A DNA stretch of 64,000 bases from Trebouxia sp. TZW2008 (GCA_002118135.1 BDIU01000048.1:62001-126000), one strand, 5' to 3'; positions 12,666 to 22,622 are shown, counted from the first letter of the stretch. Program-made: numbers and translations. Notes: generated by a model from the sequence alone, not told the origin.

Positions 12666-13329
12666 AGGGGGCCAGCAGGACAGGAGTAGCTTTCTAGAGG
12701 CTGGCCCTTGGTGTGTCTACAAGATTCAACACCCCCGTCATCATCCGAGCATTGCAGGCAGATGTGGCAGGCATACAAAAGGGGTTTGAGAATGCAGGTG
12801 CCTGCTCAGTTTGCTGTGTGATGCCTCTGCTACAGCGCTTTGCTGCAATGATGTGTATGGACACACACATTACATCATATGTGCATATGTGCATGACAGA
12901 TGCCTGTATGACGCAGCAGCACCTCGCTGCATGACGGACTGCTTTCTGTGAATTGATGCAACCTGCAAGCAACAACATGATGTCCTCAAATGCCCGCTCT
13001 GGTCATCACGCTTATCCTGTGCTGTGTTGTGCTCTGACAAGCCGCCATGACGCCTGTCTAGAGTTGCAATGCAGCTAAGCACAGCTAAGCTATGGTAACT
13101 ATACAAAGTATGCATACCGACAATGACCAGTCATCTGTTTTTCAGCGTCCCGATTGTTCAGACGAGCCCAGTGTGACTGTGCCAGGGAGATCTTGCAAGC
13201 ATTGCGCCAAGGATTTTGCAACACTAGTTGGGCCACCTATCTGTGCTGGCTGCTGCAATACTTGCAACAATGCACTAATGGCGATGCTGCAACCTTCTCC
13301 CTGCTGACCATCGACAACACCACCCCAAG

Positions 13330-14047
13330 AGAGCAAGCAAGCCCTTTGGCATCAAGGATCTCATACTTCTGCATGACATGTCGGTTGAATCTCGGCGCCT
13401 GCAGCGTTTGGTATGCAATAAGCCCTGTGGCACATGATGGAGCAGACAGATGTGCATGTGTTGCATGAATGCAAGGCAGTGTTAGTACCTTGCAGTGATG
13501 CAAGCAGCTTGCCATTGGCACCTGCTGGACCCATCCCACTTCCCTCAACAATGCCGCCCCATGTTGTGGAGGCCACACAGAGGCAAGCTGGTTTGGTCAG
13601 CAGCCTCAGGTGTTGTCCCAGGTTTCTGATGATGCCTCAGTCACTGAATGCGCTACGCATTGCTTCATCACCATATAATACGCTGCATTGGCACCTAAAC
13701 ACCACGAAGCAGCACATGCTAGCTTGTGCTAATTGCTTTCTTTCTATTTCCAAACTAGTGTAGGTTTTGTGCTATTAATTGCATCCATCATTGTAAGGCT
13801 ATGTATATATTATCTGGTTTTCCCATGTAGTACCGGGAGAGCTGTGCAACTCACAAACTATTGCACAACTTTGTAGATGAAGAGGTGAATGCAGCTATAA
13901 GAAGCCACGAAGGTGCAGTTTCAGCAAGAAGAGCCAGACGAGGCAAAACCTGCTGCAGACTCCTATGCATCGGTAGATGGGGAGGATGAAGAGGCAAATC
14001 CAGCAGGTGATGGAGCTCTAGAGATGATAGAGCTATGTGAGCGATGA
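13330..14047 (+). CDS. candidate 3' exons of an unknown protein with acidic C-terminus
   Basis: Two stretches stand out. The exon near 13330-13410 reads KPFGIKDLILLHDMSVESRR and ends at a GTATGC donor. The terminal exon 13902-14047 begins after ATAAG, reads QQEEPDEAKPAADSYASVDG, continues acidic and stops at TGA 14045-14047. TGTAA at 14055-14059 follows closely, as expected for a chlorophyte 3' end. The linking exons were not resolved, although a possible one starts at about 13612 (LSQVSDDASVTE). The function is unknown. The reading frame through 13150-13320 is ambiguous between two open frames. Confidence 0.35.
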
Positions 14048-14054
14048 CTATAAT

Positions 14055-14059
14055 TGTAA
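14055..14059 (+). terminator. probable TGTAA polyadenylation signal
   Basis: TGTAA lies 8 bp after the TGA of the acidic C-terminal exon. The pentamer is the established polyadenylation signal in chlorophyte algae. Confidence 0.4.
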
Positions 14060-14315
14060 CATCTTTATCACATGACTATAGTTATAACATCTGCATGCGC
14101 TGCTGAGTCTTCTGCTGTGACTGCACACCAAGCCAAGATGTGCTAAAAGTGTTGACCTCTCCATAGTCATGCAATCAACCTGAACCAACCAAGTTGATAC
14201 CTTGCTCTCTGCACTCATTCATAGGCTTTACCCTTGCCAAAAGCACAGTAAGACACGCTACTTCCTCGCTAAGCTGTACTACATGCTGCACACAAGTCAT
14301 ATGTGTCATCTTCAG

Positions 14316-14891
14316 GACGACTTCTTTGAGCAGTCATCAGAGCGCAAAATTGCCATTGAGGGTCTGAGTGACAGGTGTTACATCCTGACTCGCCGTGTCA
14401 TCAACCACGACAGGCTTCAGCATGTATCATACCTGAGCATGACCTGATGCACGTCAAGCTCATGTCATTGAAGATAGGCGGCTTTTGTCAGGTAAGCCAG
14501 CTGCGCTCTTGCGTACAACAGCAACTGTTGACATGATGCATAGCTCCTGCCAGCTGTGAAAGATCATTTGCTGTTTGATTCATGGGGAATTGTTACATGC
14601 ATACGTAGTATCACACACTTAGTATGGCATGATGTAGGCTGGCAAAGACTGTGTTGGCATGAGCTTGCATGCCAAGCATCAACAGCATATGAATGGAATT
14701 TGGTTTTGCATCCTGTTGTCCTGTACAAGGCATGCTAGAGCTGGCAGGCAAGCTGAATCACACAAATCACATGTATACATTGATGACATTGCTGTTGCAG
14801 GTCAGAGAATGTGGCCACTTACAGCTGTGCACCGGCCGCCGATCTGCAGCGGCCATACACAGTTGTCCGCAGCGTCGCAACGGAGTACTAG
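14316..14891 (+). CDS. candidate terminal exons of an unknown protein (convergent gene B)
   Basis: Exon 14316-14374 (reading DDFFEQSSERKIAIEGLSD, donor GTGTTA) and exon 14801-14891 (acceptor TTGCAG) join in phase (2 nt + 1 nt). The second reads SENVATYSCAPAADLQRPYT and ends ...VATEY before TAG at 14889-14891. The upstream part of the gene was not resolved. The stop overlaps that of the convergent minus-strand exon within a single CTAG. No family is recognised. Confidence 0.4.
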
Positions 14892-15023
14892 GCAGTTGCC
14901 ACAGAGGCAACACCTGCACCTGCATACGCGCCCAAAGCTCCAAGGACAGCAAAGAGGGCTGTGGCCAGTGGCATCTCCAGTTCTTGCAGGCGCTTCCATA
15001 CAACGCTTGCGAGCAACTCATCA
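14888..15023 (-). CDS. candidate C-terminal exon with a hydrophobic helix (convergent gene C)
   Basis: The exon begins after CTTGCAG at 15024-15025 and reads DELLASVVWKRLQELEMPLA, then a strongly hydrophobic stretch (about 20 residues, FAVLGALGAYAGAGVA), ending at TAG 14890-14888. The pattern suggests a small membrane-anchored protein. Upstream exons would lie at higher coordinates; a minus-strand frame at 15745-15437 is open but unproven. It converges with gene B at 14888-14891. Confidence 0.35.
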
Positions 15024-16154
15024 CTGCAAGCAAGGTCACTTGCATTGGTCACAACAGCTTCTCCCCTCAACCATGGTCAGCCCGCCAGCACTCCCAGGAG
15101 TATTGGGGCACCTAACTCAGAGATTAGCATTCATGGAGTAGTGCATTCAATGACAATCAAGAGCACCAAGGTCATTGATGGCAGCATCAAACTGCCAGAT
15201 GCCAAAGTAATAGGGTATTGGAGCAAGCAGCACTGGTAGGCTCTGGGCAAGGTTTCAGGGTAACCTCGGCTTAAAATGTTTCCTCATCATTGGCAAAGTG
15301 TCCTCTCGAGGCTGTTTCAGCTGCCTAGCCATGTCCTTCTGTCAAGTAGTAATTCATGTACCTTGCTTTGCCTGCCCAGAGCTACTAGCGAGCACCATAT
15401 ATTATCGGCCACAAATTGTTTGCATGAAGTTCACTCCTAGGTTGCATGCATACCACATGTTGCCATGGCTGCAACATTGCTGGTGCAAAGTATACGCCGC
15501 AACTGTGCACTTGCGTCTGGATCATGTAGTTTCAGGTGAAGGTGCCGACATGCATATCGCACAGCATAGGGCATTGGCAGCATAAACAAGGCTTGTGACT
15601 GCAGTGCCCTGAGTGCGGGCGGGGGAGCCCTGTTGGCTTTCACAACATCATCAAGGTTGGCAAGGTACAGAACATGCACTTGACATGCCCAAATCGTTCC
15701 TACCAATTCATGGGGCCAGTTTTGCCAAGAAGCTGTCTGAATCATTGGTGCATGGTCAAGTCTTTGTGCAGTCCCTTCAAGCTTGATGCAAGTGCATTAG
15801 ATGACTTGACTGCAAGGGGTGTGGCAGGGGTGCACCTTTTTCCGTGCAAGGAACAGGATTAGTGGCTTGGTTCACCGCCACTACGCGAGTTAAGCAATGC
15901 TGATGCACAGACTTGCTACAGTTGCCATTATCCTTTAGTGTACAAGCGTGTCAACCAGAGTGCAGTTTTCCAGAACAATCAAGCACATTGTTGCGAACAG
16001 GCTGCTTGAGTGTAGTCTGCCTGCAACAGACAACATGCACGCCTGCTGTGGTCCATGCAAAGTGATGCGGCTGCCTGAATGTGAGATGCAACAGCAGCTC
16101 AATCTTGCTGTTGCTGCACCAGCCTAATTGATTCTACAGACAGCACAGGAGCAG

Positions 16155-16711
16155 CTTGCATGACTTGATCAACCTATCAGTTCCTAAGGATGACAAAGAT
16201 GACACCGGCTACCATGGACAGGTGTGTATTGGAGCAGATCCCCGCGCAACAGACCACCATCAAGCCGCTTCATTCAGCAATGATGAGGAGTCATTCACGT
16301 TGAAGGCCTTGCATACGGTCAATTATCAAAAGCAGCATTCAGCATCAAAGCTATACGCTTTGACATTGAAGTGGAAATGCACAGGTAGGTCAACATACAA
16401 ACAAGACAGGTATTTGCCTTCAACAAGCACAAAATGCTCCAGAACAGCTGTTTGAAAGCAGCAGCTGCTCCCATAAGCAGAATTGCTAAACAGCAATCAA
16501 GCCAACTCAAGGTACGCTATTTGTGGCAGCCATGCAGGAAATGTTGTATTGCCAAAATGTGTAAATGCAACAGCTCTTGACTGAGTCTTGGCTGGCTGTT
16601 CAAGCATACGTGTCATCTGCTTGCAAATTCAAACTGCAGAGTAATGTTGTATGTGCAAAGAAGGCTTTGAAGAAGAAGCAGAGCAGACAGAAAGACAGAG
16701 TGTGCTGGTGA
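16155..16711 (+). CDS. candidate exons of an unknown gene with basic C-terminus
   Basis: Exon 16155-16221 reads LHDLINLSVPKDDKDDTGYH and ends at a GTGTGT donor. A terminal exon 16640-16711 follows a CTGCAG acceptor and reads KKALKKKQSRQKDR before TGA at 16709-16711. Between them, 16285-16385 is open in two frames (one reads GLAYGQLSKAAFSIKAIRFD) and ends at GTAGGTC, but its phase was not resolved. No family is recognised. The virus-like block starts shortly downstream. Confidence 0.3.
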
Positions 16712-16934
16712 GTCTTGATTTTGTTGTTGATATTTGGTTGATATGATCTTCAACATGTCTACAGTGAGCGTTGACCTTTTGGCATCGGCTGCATATCTGA
16801 TTGAAGGCCCATTGCATATTGCACAGCAGCTATGTTTTGGCTGCTGCACTTGTGGCTGCTGCAGCCTGTTTGTGAGCAGTCTCCCCGTGTGCAAGGTACA
16901 AGACTATGCTCAACTATTTTGCAGGCTTCTATCA

Positions 16935-17429
16935 ATGCTACTTCCGCTGCAAAATATCCTTATCACGACTCGTACAAAACGACAATTAACAGATGCACAG
17001 AAGGCCGCCCTCGCCAAAGCTCTTGAGAAAGCAAAGGTTGCTAAAGCAGAGAAGGCAGCAGCCAAGAAACGGGAACAACGAGCGAAAATTTCAAAACCAA
17101 AAACAGCGCCAAGAATCCAACGGACATTAAGGACGCTCAGCAGCAAGATGATATGATGAGCAAACAAGAAGAAGACGATGACAAAACAGAAGTCTCGGAT
17201 CCATACTCACCTCCGCCTGCACCCGACAAAAAGAAGAAGTCGAAGAAGTTGTCGAAAAAGAGGACGATAGAAAGCAGCGACGAGGACTTCACTAGTTCCG
17301 AAGAAGAAGAGGATCCAAAAGATGCACGTGCTAGGGCGAAACAGTATGCAGAAGGCTGCTTACGAGAATAATCTTGCACGATACAAGACCAACGTGTTGT
17401 ACAAGAGCCTTTTTCCCTTTTGGAATTGA
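16935..17429 (+). pseudogene. frameshifted lysine-rich/acidic protein of virus-like type
   Basis: Three consecutive open segments in different frames read as one ancestral protein. The first has a KRQLTDAQKAALAKALEKAK start and continues Lys/Ala/Arg-rich. The second has PPPAPDKKKKSKK and an acidic SSEEEED stretch. The third is a C-terminal segment ENNLARYKTNVLYKSLFPFW ending at TGA 17427-17429. Shifts fall near 17095 (A/T homopolymers) and near 17350 (compatible with one extra base). The 'LT-x-x-Q-x-x-x-L-x-x-A-x-x-K' Lys/Ala-rich head resembles small basic proteins common in giant viruses and Polinton-like viruses, but this is recall only. There are no introns, unlike the neighbours. It is probably a decayed insertion, although sequencing indels could mimic the shifts. 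Confidence 0.5.
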
Positions 17430-17759
17430 TCATATGTAATGAATTAATTAAGACGATCATAGTGAAATCTTGTCCCATCGATACATCACGATGATCTGCT
17501 CAGAGTTGTGTCTCATTCGCTCTAGTGCCACATCTATCTTATCTTAAAATAAGATAAAACAAGCTTGTTCCACCGCGAAAGGGAAAAATAATAAGAAAGT
17601 ATTATTTGGACCCAGTAATACAAAGGGTCTTGAACGTCATAAGAGTCGGCGCCAACGTCTATGCAAGCATGTTTGAGCAATTTGATGGTCTCCCTTGGAA
17701 ACAAAGGGCGACCTACGTCTATGTAGCATCTATAAGTCACCAAGTCACCAATTCTAGAA

Positions 17760-18579
17760 TCACCATTTCTGTTGCATGCCGGAAGACTCCCTTCCAAACA
17801 AAAGTCGCTTGACGAACGTCGCAAGCTGCTTTCTATCCTCTTCAATAGCGTAAAAGGCGAGCGACTCTGCTCCTCTATCGACGAGATCCGAAGCGGGAAA
17901 GCCTAGGTCTCCATGCCGTAACGTAGATGTAGCGTTTGCTTCATAGATCTCCTTCTCCTTGGACAGGTAGAACTGTAGGCAGGTGACGAGGTCTTGGGCG
18001 AATCTGAGTTGCACCCTGCTAACTCTGAACTCTTTGTAGTTGGGCAGGATTTTGTCGGCCCCTTCCTCTGCTGATATGAGTAGGTGAACGATCTCTGCCA
18101 AGGTGTCTAGTTGGCCCGCCCACCCCTCTGACATTTGCCGGCGTAGGTGGGCTTGGGGTCGTGTTGGTATGGCCAAAAGACTGGAGGGTTGCCGGGGTTC
18201 TCGTCCAACTCGTTTTTTATGAGGCGCAAATACTTCTTGATGATGCAGCGCTGCTTGGGGTCTATGCGCATGCAATAGAGGTTGCGGCGTATTACCGAGA
18301 ACTAGCCTATCGTGATGTCGGTGTTGATGGGGGTGGACATGTGCTGGTAGGCGGCGGCGTAGAAGGGAGATCTGCGGCCGACCGGAATCCTCCTGCTCTG
18401 GTGGCTAGTACGTGGTGTCTGAGGATGGCGTTGAGGTGAAGGTGTGCAGGCTCGGCCTCCTCTAGAGTTATCTTCTGATCGGTCTGTGTGGCTATCCCGT
18501 GCAACTCGGACGCCAAGATGTCTAACTCATTGTTCAAGAAGGCGTAAGTGGGGGTGAGCTCTGGGAAGACTCCTTGCAT
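17760..18579 (-). pseudogene. broken virus-like gene, three frames plus an internal stop
   Basis: Reading from 18579, the open segments are in frame order 1 (VFPELTPTYAFLNNELDILA), 2 (NLYCMRIDPKQRCIIKKYLR, with an in-frame TAG just upstream) and 3 (AEIVHLLISAEEGADK through QLATFVKRLLFGRESSG to TGA at 17762-17760). Together they would encode about 270 aa without any intron. Segments are helical and charged; no known domain was recognised. Multiple disruptions indicate a pseudogene. The start overlaps the end of the small ORF at 18534-18713. Confidence 0.5.
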
Positions 18580-18713
18580 CTAGCGTGTAAGAAGTCGAGC
18601 TCTGTGTTGAGCAAGAGGCTTTTGATCTCTGCTTTATCCTCTGCAGTGAAGGTACTTGTGAACGTTGCCTTTAAGATTCCCTTTAGAGATTCCTTCATCT
18701 GATCGGGAGTCAT
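18534..18713 (-). CDS. small ORF of virus-like block, paralogue of 19863-20024
   Basis: This is a 59-aa frame from ATG 18713. Residues 1-42 match the 19863-20024 product. Shared features are M-x-P at the start, K-x-SL-x-GILKAT, TF, EDKA-x-I and LL (SLKGILKATFTSTF here, SLHGILKATSNTTF there). The C-terminal part diverges and runs into the overlapping start of the next gene at 18579, so a frameshift is possible. Function unknown. Confidence 0.5.
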   Translation of the reverse strand: MTPDQMKESLKGILKATFTSTFTAEDKAEIKSLLLNTELDFLHARCKESSQSSPPLTPS

Positions 18714-18726
18714 GTTGACGTGATAC

Positions 18727-18897
18727 CTAATTACTGATCTCTGTCCTTGAAGATGATAGCGAGCGTTGCGTTCGACACTCTAAGAGCTCAAAAGATTCCT
18801 CTTCTTCCACTGGCAGATCGTAAATTTTGATGAGATCCGCGATGGCCAAAGCTATCAAGAGTGTCGACTTCAGGCCGTTGTAGCTGACGGTCATCAT
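18727..18897 (-). CDS. small ORF of virus-like block with hydrophobic N-terminus
   Basis: This is a 56-aa frame from ATG 18897. The start overlaps the stop of the preceding ORF in an ATGA. The sequence has a hydrophobic run (STLLIALAIADLIKIYDL) followed by an acidic patch (PVEEEESFELL). No homologue is recognised. The ATGA coupling is typical of compact viral or prokaryotic-type gene arrays, not of nuclear algal genes. Confidence 0.45.
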   Translation of the reverse strand: MMTVSYNGLKSTLLIALAIADLIKIYDLPVEEEESFELLECRTQRSLSSSRTEISN

Positions 18898-19049
18898 TCT
18901 AGGTTGATGATGTTCTTGTTCAAGTCCCACATCTGCTTGTAGAGTTCTTGACATTCTTCTGTGGGCATGTTGTGAGCTTCGATCATCAACTTCATTTGTG
19001 CTATCGCGAGGTTTGAAATCTTTGTCAGGTTTTCTAAAGCGTGAGTCAT
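18894..19049 (-). CDS. small coiled-coil-like ORF, paralogue of 20005-20190
   Basis: This is a 51-aa frame from ATG 19049. It is mostly helical and charged (ALENLTKISNLAIAQMKLMI). It aligns end to end with the 20005-20190 product (AYENLKKHLELAIRQLKEIK): shared M, ENL-x-K, L/N-x-AI-x-Q-x-K and a conserved C-terminal pattern. The start overlaps the upstream stop (ATGA) and the stop overlaps the next start (ATGA). Confidence 0.5.
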   Translation of the reverse strand: MTHALENLTKISNLAIAQMKLMIEAHNMPTEECQELYKQMWDLNKNIINLE

Positions 19050-19132
19050 AGCAAGAACTGGACAACTAAACGGGCTACGCACAAGACGAAGAAGAACAAG
19101 GCGATGGTGGCTATGCAGGTTGGCTCGGCCAT
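19046..19132 (-). CDS. 28-aa single-pass membrane peptide of virus-like block
   Basis: The frame runs ATG 19132 to TGA 19048-19046 and encodes MAEPTCIATIALFFFVLCVA plus a short tail, essentially one hydrophobic helix. The stop overlaps the next ATG in an ATGA. Below usual ORF cut-offs, it is supported by the coupled arrangement and by a similar hydrophobic segment upstream of the second gene set (20190-20285). Confidence 0.4.
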   Translation of the reverse strand: MAEPTCIATIALFFFVLCVARLVVQFLL

Positions 19133-19402
19133 GCTACAGCTAGTTTACAGGAAAAAACAGAAGGAATGCTGTCTTTTATAGAATTGGCATGTACTGTGGG
19201 CGGACATAGGAACGTCTGGCCCAATCATGTGGGCCTAACTCAAAGTTTGTATTACGTTGTGAGGATTCTGAACCAGATCACTGCAGCTCTGCTCCACAAC
19301 ATTGCAGATACTACATGCTGACTCAGCGCGGTCTGCGTGCAAAGCTCAGAGTCATTGCATTTAGACTGCAAGTTCACTAAGTTTTGCTGAGATTTGTTGC
19401 AA

Positions 19403-19420
19403 GGGTGGGGGACCCCACCC
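19403..19420. repeat. perfect GC-rich inverted repeat
   Basis: Arms GGGTGGGG (19403-19410) and CCCCACCC (19413-19420) are separated by 2 bp. It lies between the two diverged small-gene sets, in a stretch with further G/C-run-rich sequence (19428-19470). It could be a structural or terminal element of the insertion. Confidence 0.6.
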
Positions 19421-19862
19421 GTTTAAACAGGGGGTCGAGTGGAGGGGTCACCCTCTCACCCCGAAGTACCCATTATCATGATAAAAATAAGTAAACAATA
19501 GTGCTTGTAGCATTGTAGCACTTGTAGCCAAAAATCTTGGCCCTAGCTCTAGACCCCTCATTTTCTGGCTATCCTATACCTTTTCCTAAAAATCTCGTAA
19601 CAAGCGGAACAAATGCATCAAGTTAGCGTTATAGAACAGAGTTCTGCGTAAAGTACTGGCAGAGAAGAAGAGCAGAAGAATGATGGCGCTCTCACTGTTT
19701 GTAGGCTTTTGCCAGCTCAGCGTTACATGACATAAACCGATTTTCATATTTAAAACTCACCCATTTAGTAATGCAGTGATACGACTACCTGTTTAGTAAC
19801 CCCTAGAACCCTTAACCATGACATATCACTGGATAAAGCTGGAAATACCCTATGGTCAGTGC

Positions 19863-20024
19863 TCAGTGTTGGAAACTCTCTGGCTGCAGTGGGCATGCTA
19901 GTATGGCGAACTCGACCGTGTGCAGAAGAGCTCTGATCTGGGCTTTATCCTCTTGGCTGAACGTAGTGTTCGACGTCGCCTTTAGAATCCCGTGTAGGGA
20001 AGACTTAATCTCGATAGGGTTCAT
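19863..20024 (-). CDS. small ORF of virus-like block, paralogue of 18534-18713
   Basis: This is a 53-aa frame from ATG 20024 to TGA 19865-19863. Its first 42 residues match the 18534-18713 product (EIKSSLHGILKATSNTTFSQ, then EDKA-x-I-x-x-LL). Its start overlaps the end of the upstream coiled-coil ORF by 20 bp, reproducing the compact layout of the first gene set. Confidence 0.5.
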   Translation of the reverse strand: MNPIEIKSSLHGILKATSNTTFSQEDKAQIRALLHTVEFAILACPLQPESFQH

Positions 20025-20190
20025 GCTTCTTCTTTGCAGCGTCGACTAGCTCAGTAATGAGATCAATAATCTGGCTCTCTAGGCTGCAGAGCTCCTCAAC
20101 GTCAAATTTCTTCTTCTGGTCTTTGATTTCCTTTAGTTGCCTTATCGCCAGCTCCAGATGCTTTTTCAGATTCTCGTAAGCGGTACTCAT
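20005..20190 (-). CDS. small coiled-coil ORF, paralogue of 18894-19049
   Basis: This is a 61-aa frame from ATG 20190, rich in Lys/Glu/Leu heptads (NLKKHLELAIRQLKEIKDQK), predicted to form a coiled coil. It is diverged from, but clearly related to, the 18894-19049 product. Just upstream (20190-20285) an open frame without an ATG encodes a hydrophobic helix (LVKTIVGILAIVFMVSLVAS), a likely remnant of the matching membrane-peptide gene. Confidence 0.5.
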   Translation of the reverse strand: MSTAYENLKKHLELAIRQLKEIKDQKKKFDVEELCSLESQIIDLITELVDAAKKKHEPYRD

Positions 20191-20675
20191 AATCGAAAAT
20201 TAAACAGGATGCTACTAATGACACCATGAACACGATAGCGAGTATGCCTACGATGGTCTTGACAAGGCCCAACCTATTGAACCCCCAGAAAAACTAGAAG
20301 AAATCTAGCAGAATTCAGAACTCCGCCTGTCTGTACGTAGAGAAGATGATGGATTTGTTATCCTGCTAGACTACTACCAGAACCTTGATCATTTCAATAG
20401 GCTTTGTGGCGCAGCTTCTGCGGCAACTGCGCGCAACTTCTGCGGCTTCAACGCCAGCACTCTGTAGCGACTGTGTGCAGCTGTCTGCAGTTGTGCGTAC
20501 AGAAAGTCGAAGTTTTGAATTCGAATGGAATCTGTTAGTAAATTGTGGTTGTGCCCCAAAGTGGCGCCGTAAGCGGCGCAACAAACAGGGGTGTCGCGCG
20601 TGTTTGACCCTGGCCCAACCCTATTTTAGCATCCTTCACACCTCAGCAGCTTCACAGACATAAAGCTCTCCAGAA

Positions 20676-20687
20676 CCCTAAACCCTA
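20676..20687. repeat. interstitial telomere-like motif
   Basis: CCCTAAACCCTA is close to two units of the plant-type telomere repeat (CCCTAAA). It sits at the downstream margin of the virus-like block, in AT-rich sequence. It is short enough to be chance. Confidence 0.35.
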
Positions 20688-20992
20688 CCTCCTATTCCTC
20701 AAAGAATTAGGTGTGAAGGTGTGAAGGTAGAGCGTTACAGAAAGCAGTACTGCACTAAGTACTGCCTGTTTATTCTGATTATCTTTAAGGATAACAGGGG
20801 TATGAAGCATGTGAAGTAGGGTAGGTGACCTGGACAGATGACTACCAGATTTCAAATTGTTAAAACCTAGCATTTAAATTTACAGGCTTCTCACACACAC
20901 TCCCTGCTTAGTCATGCACTTGCCCCATGAAAAACCATGACAAAACACTGGAAATGCTTAGTAATAGCAAATGGTCAGGTGTCAGTGTTGTA

Positions 20993-21004
20993 AATATATA
21001 TATA
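20993..21004. promoter_or_regulatory. (TA)6 tract, possible distant TATA-like element
   Basis: A run of alternating AT lies about 490 bp upstream of the F-box gene. It could be promoter sequence or simply a microsatellite; the distance to the start codon makes a TATA role doubtful. Confidence 0.2.
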
Positions 21005-21498
21005 GTTTGATTGCTGCCAGCGTGCACAGGCCTGCGGCTCGGTAAGCAATCAGCCAAGCCTTCGTGCGCCTTCACTCACGCGCCTTGAGGCTCGCTCCTG
21101 TGTTGCATTGGCATTGCATGATTGAGCGATGCAAGCTCCTGCAGCTGAATCGTGGAATCTTGGCATTGGTGAGGAAATGACCAGGGAAATGACTGACTGA
21201 TTGGGAAAGACTAACTAATGTGCAAAACAGCTTGTGTTGCGGGGCAACAGCCCAAGCTTCCAGCAGCATTGTTGACCATGCAGCATGCTGCTCGAATTCT
21301 GTATTAATCCCTTAGTGCTTCACAATCCATGCAGAGCTTGCTCAAATTGCCATCTAGCGTCCAGACTGCCAATGACTGATCATGACTCAGACACTCCCTG
21401 GTATGCAGGTCGCTCGACACTCACATCACCGGAGGATGCTTTCGGATGTGCATTGTGATCCTTTCCTCAAGCAGTAGCACGCACAAGGAGAGGGCACC

Positions 21499-22425
21499 AT
21501 GACAGACCGCGAGTTTCAGCTGGACGAGCTGCCTGATGACGCCCTGAAAGCGATCATCCAGCAGCTATCGACCTACACCAGGCGTGATCTCTGCCTGGTC
21601 AGTCGGAAATGGCGGAGACTGATAGCAGAATCTTGGAATACTATTGCCATTTCCCTTCAAGGCGCCAACTACCTCGACTCTGCCAGTTTCCAGCTGAAAT
21701 GGCTACTTTCCCTGCAGCTGCAGCAGCTTCAGAAACTAACCCTTGCACTCAAAGGGGTGGAGCTGACTGGAATTGAGGTTGACTATCTTTTAGGACCGCT
21801 GCTGGACGTGCTGGAGCAAGGTGGTTTTCCTCAGTTGCAGACATTGTACTTGGCCGCTGACATGAGCCTTCCAGGACCCTTGTGCCATAACAAACTGCAA
21901 TCCCTAATTTTGGACGTATATGCTCTCACAGCTTTTATCAAGTGCCCTCAGCTAGTGGAATTGTCATTGTGTGCCGTGAGCATGCCTGGACCAACTTGGT
22001 TTAGTGAAGAGGCCTTAAAGCCACTACAGCAGCTGACAAAGTTACAGCTGAGTTTTCATGCATGCTTTTTGGATGATCCAAATGCCTCCTGGTTTGTCAC
22101 AGACGGTCTCAGCTACCTGAGTGCATTGCAGCATGCTGTTATCACATTGCCAAGATCTGTCAACGTTGCGATGCTAAGGCAACCTGTATTTCCTACTCAG
22201 CTATCACATCTGGAGTTATATTGCTACGAACTTGTCTTGCGTGTAGATGCTGTGAAAGCGTTGATCACGGTTCCCAACTTGTACATCCAACATAAATCAT
22301 TGACATTGCCAGCAGGTGGGCATGATCTTGGGACTCTCCAGGATCTGCTTTCTGTGTTGGACACAAAAATTGCAAAGTTTGTCCCAGGTGGTTGGTCTCA
22401 ATGTCATATAGACATTCAGCCATAG
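21499..22425 (+). CDS. F-box protein with leucine-rich C-terminal region
   Basis: This is a single-exon 308-aa frame starting at ATG 21499 (context GCACCATGA). Residues about 8-46 form an F-box: LDELPDDALKAIIQQL, then RRDLCLVSRKWRRLI. The rest is rich in spaced leucines (for example LPGPLCHNKLQSLILDVYAL, QLVELSLCAVSMPGPTW, LTKLQLSFHACFL), consistent with degenerate leucine-rich repeats. The family role is to bind SKP1 through the F-box and recruit substrates to an SCF ubiquitin ligase; the substrate is unknown. It is intronless, unlike its larger neighbours. TGTAA at 22623-22627, about 200 bp past the stop, is a plausible polyadenylation signal. Confidence 0.85.
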   Translation: MTDREFQLDELPDDALKAIIQQLSTYTRRDLCLVSRKWRRLIAESWNTIAISLQGANYLDSASFQLKWLLSLQLQQLQKLTLALKGVELTGIEVDYLLGPLLDVLEQGGFPQLQTLYLAADMSLPGPLCHNKLQSLILDVYALTAFIKCPQLVELSLCAVSMPGPTWFSEEALKPLQQLTKLQLSFHACFLDDPNASWFVTDGLSYLSALQHAVITLPRSVNVAMLRQPVFPTQLSHLELYCYELVLRVDAVKALITVPNLYIQHKSLTLPAGGHDLGTLQDLLSVLDTKIAKFVPGGWSQCHIDIQP

Positions 22426-22622
22426 AGGGCTTGCTTTGACAATTGACGAAGGCCAACAGCTTGCCTTGCAACAGGACAGATACTCTCATGCCAAAGTGAC
22501 CTCTGAGTCTCAAACAGTACAGAACTATTGATATCAATGCTGTGTAAAGAGGACACTCATGTGCATTGTCTGCAGTGTAGCTGTTGAGCTTTTGAAAAGC
22601 AAGCAAGAATTTTTGCCTTGAG

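Noticed and set aside
15594..15665. Plus-strand CPECG motif near 15.6 kb considered as a zinc-ribbon exon
   Set aside because: It is a single short stretch, with a longer open frame on the opposite strand and no partner exons.
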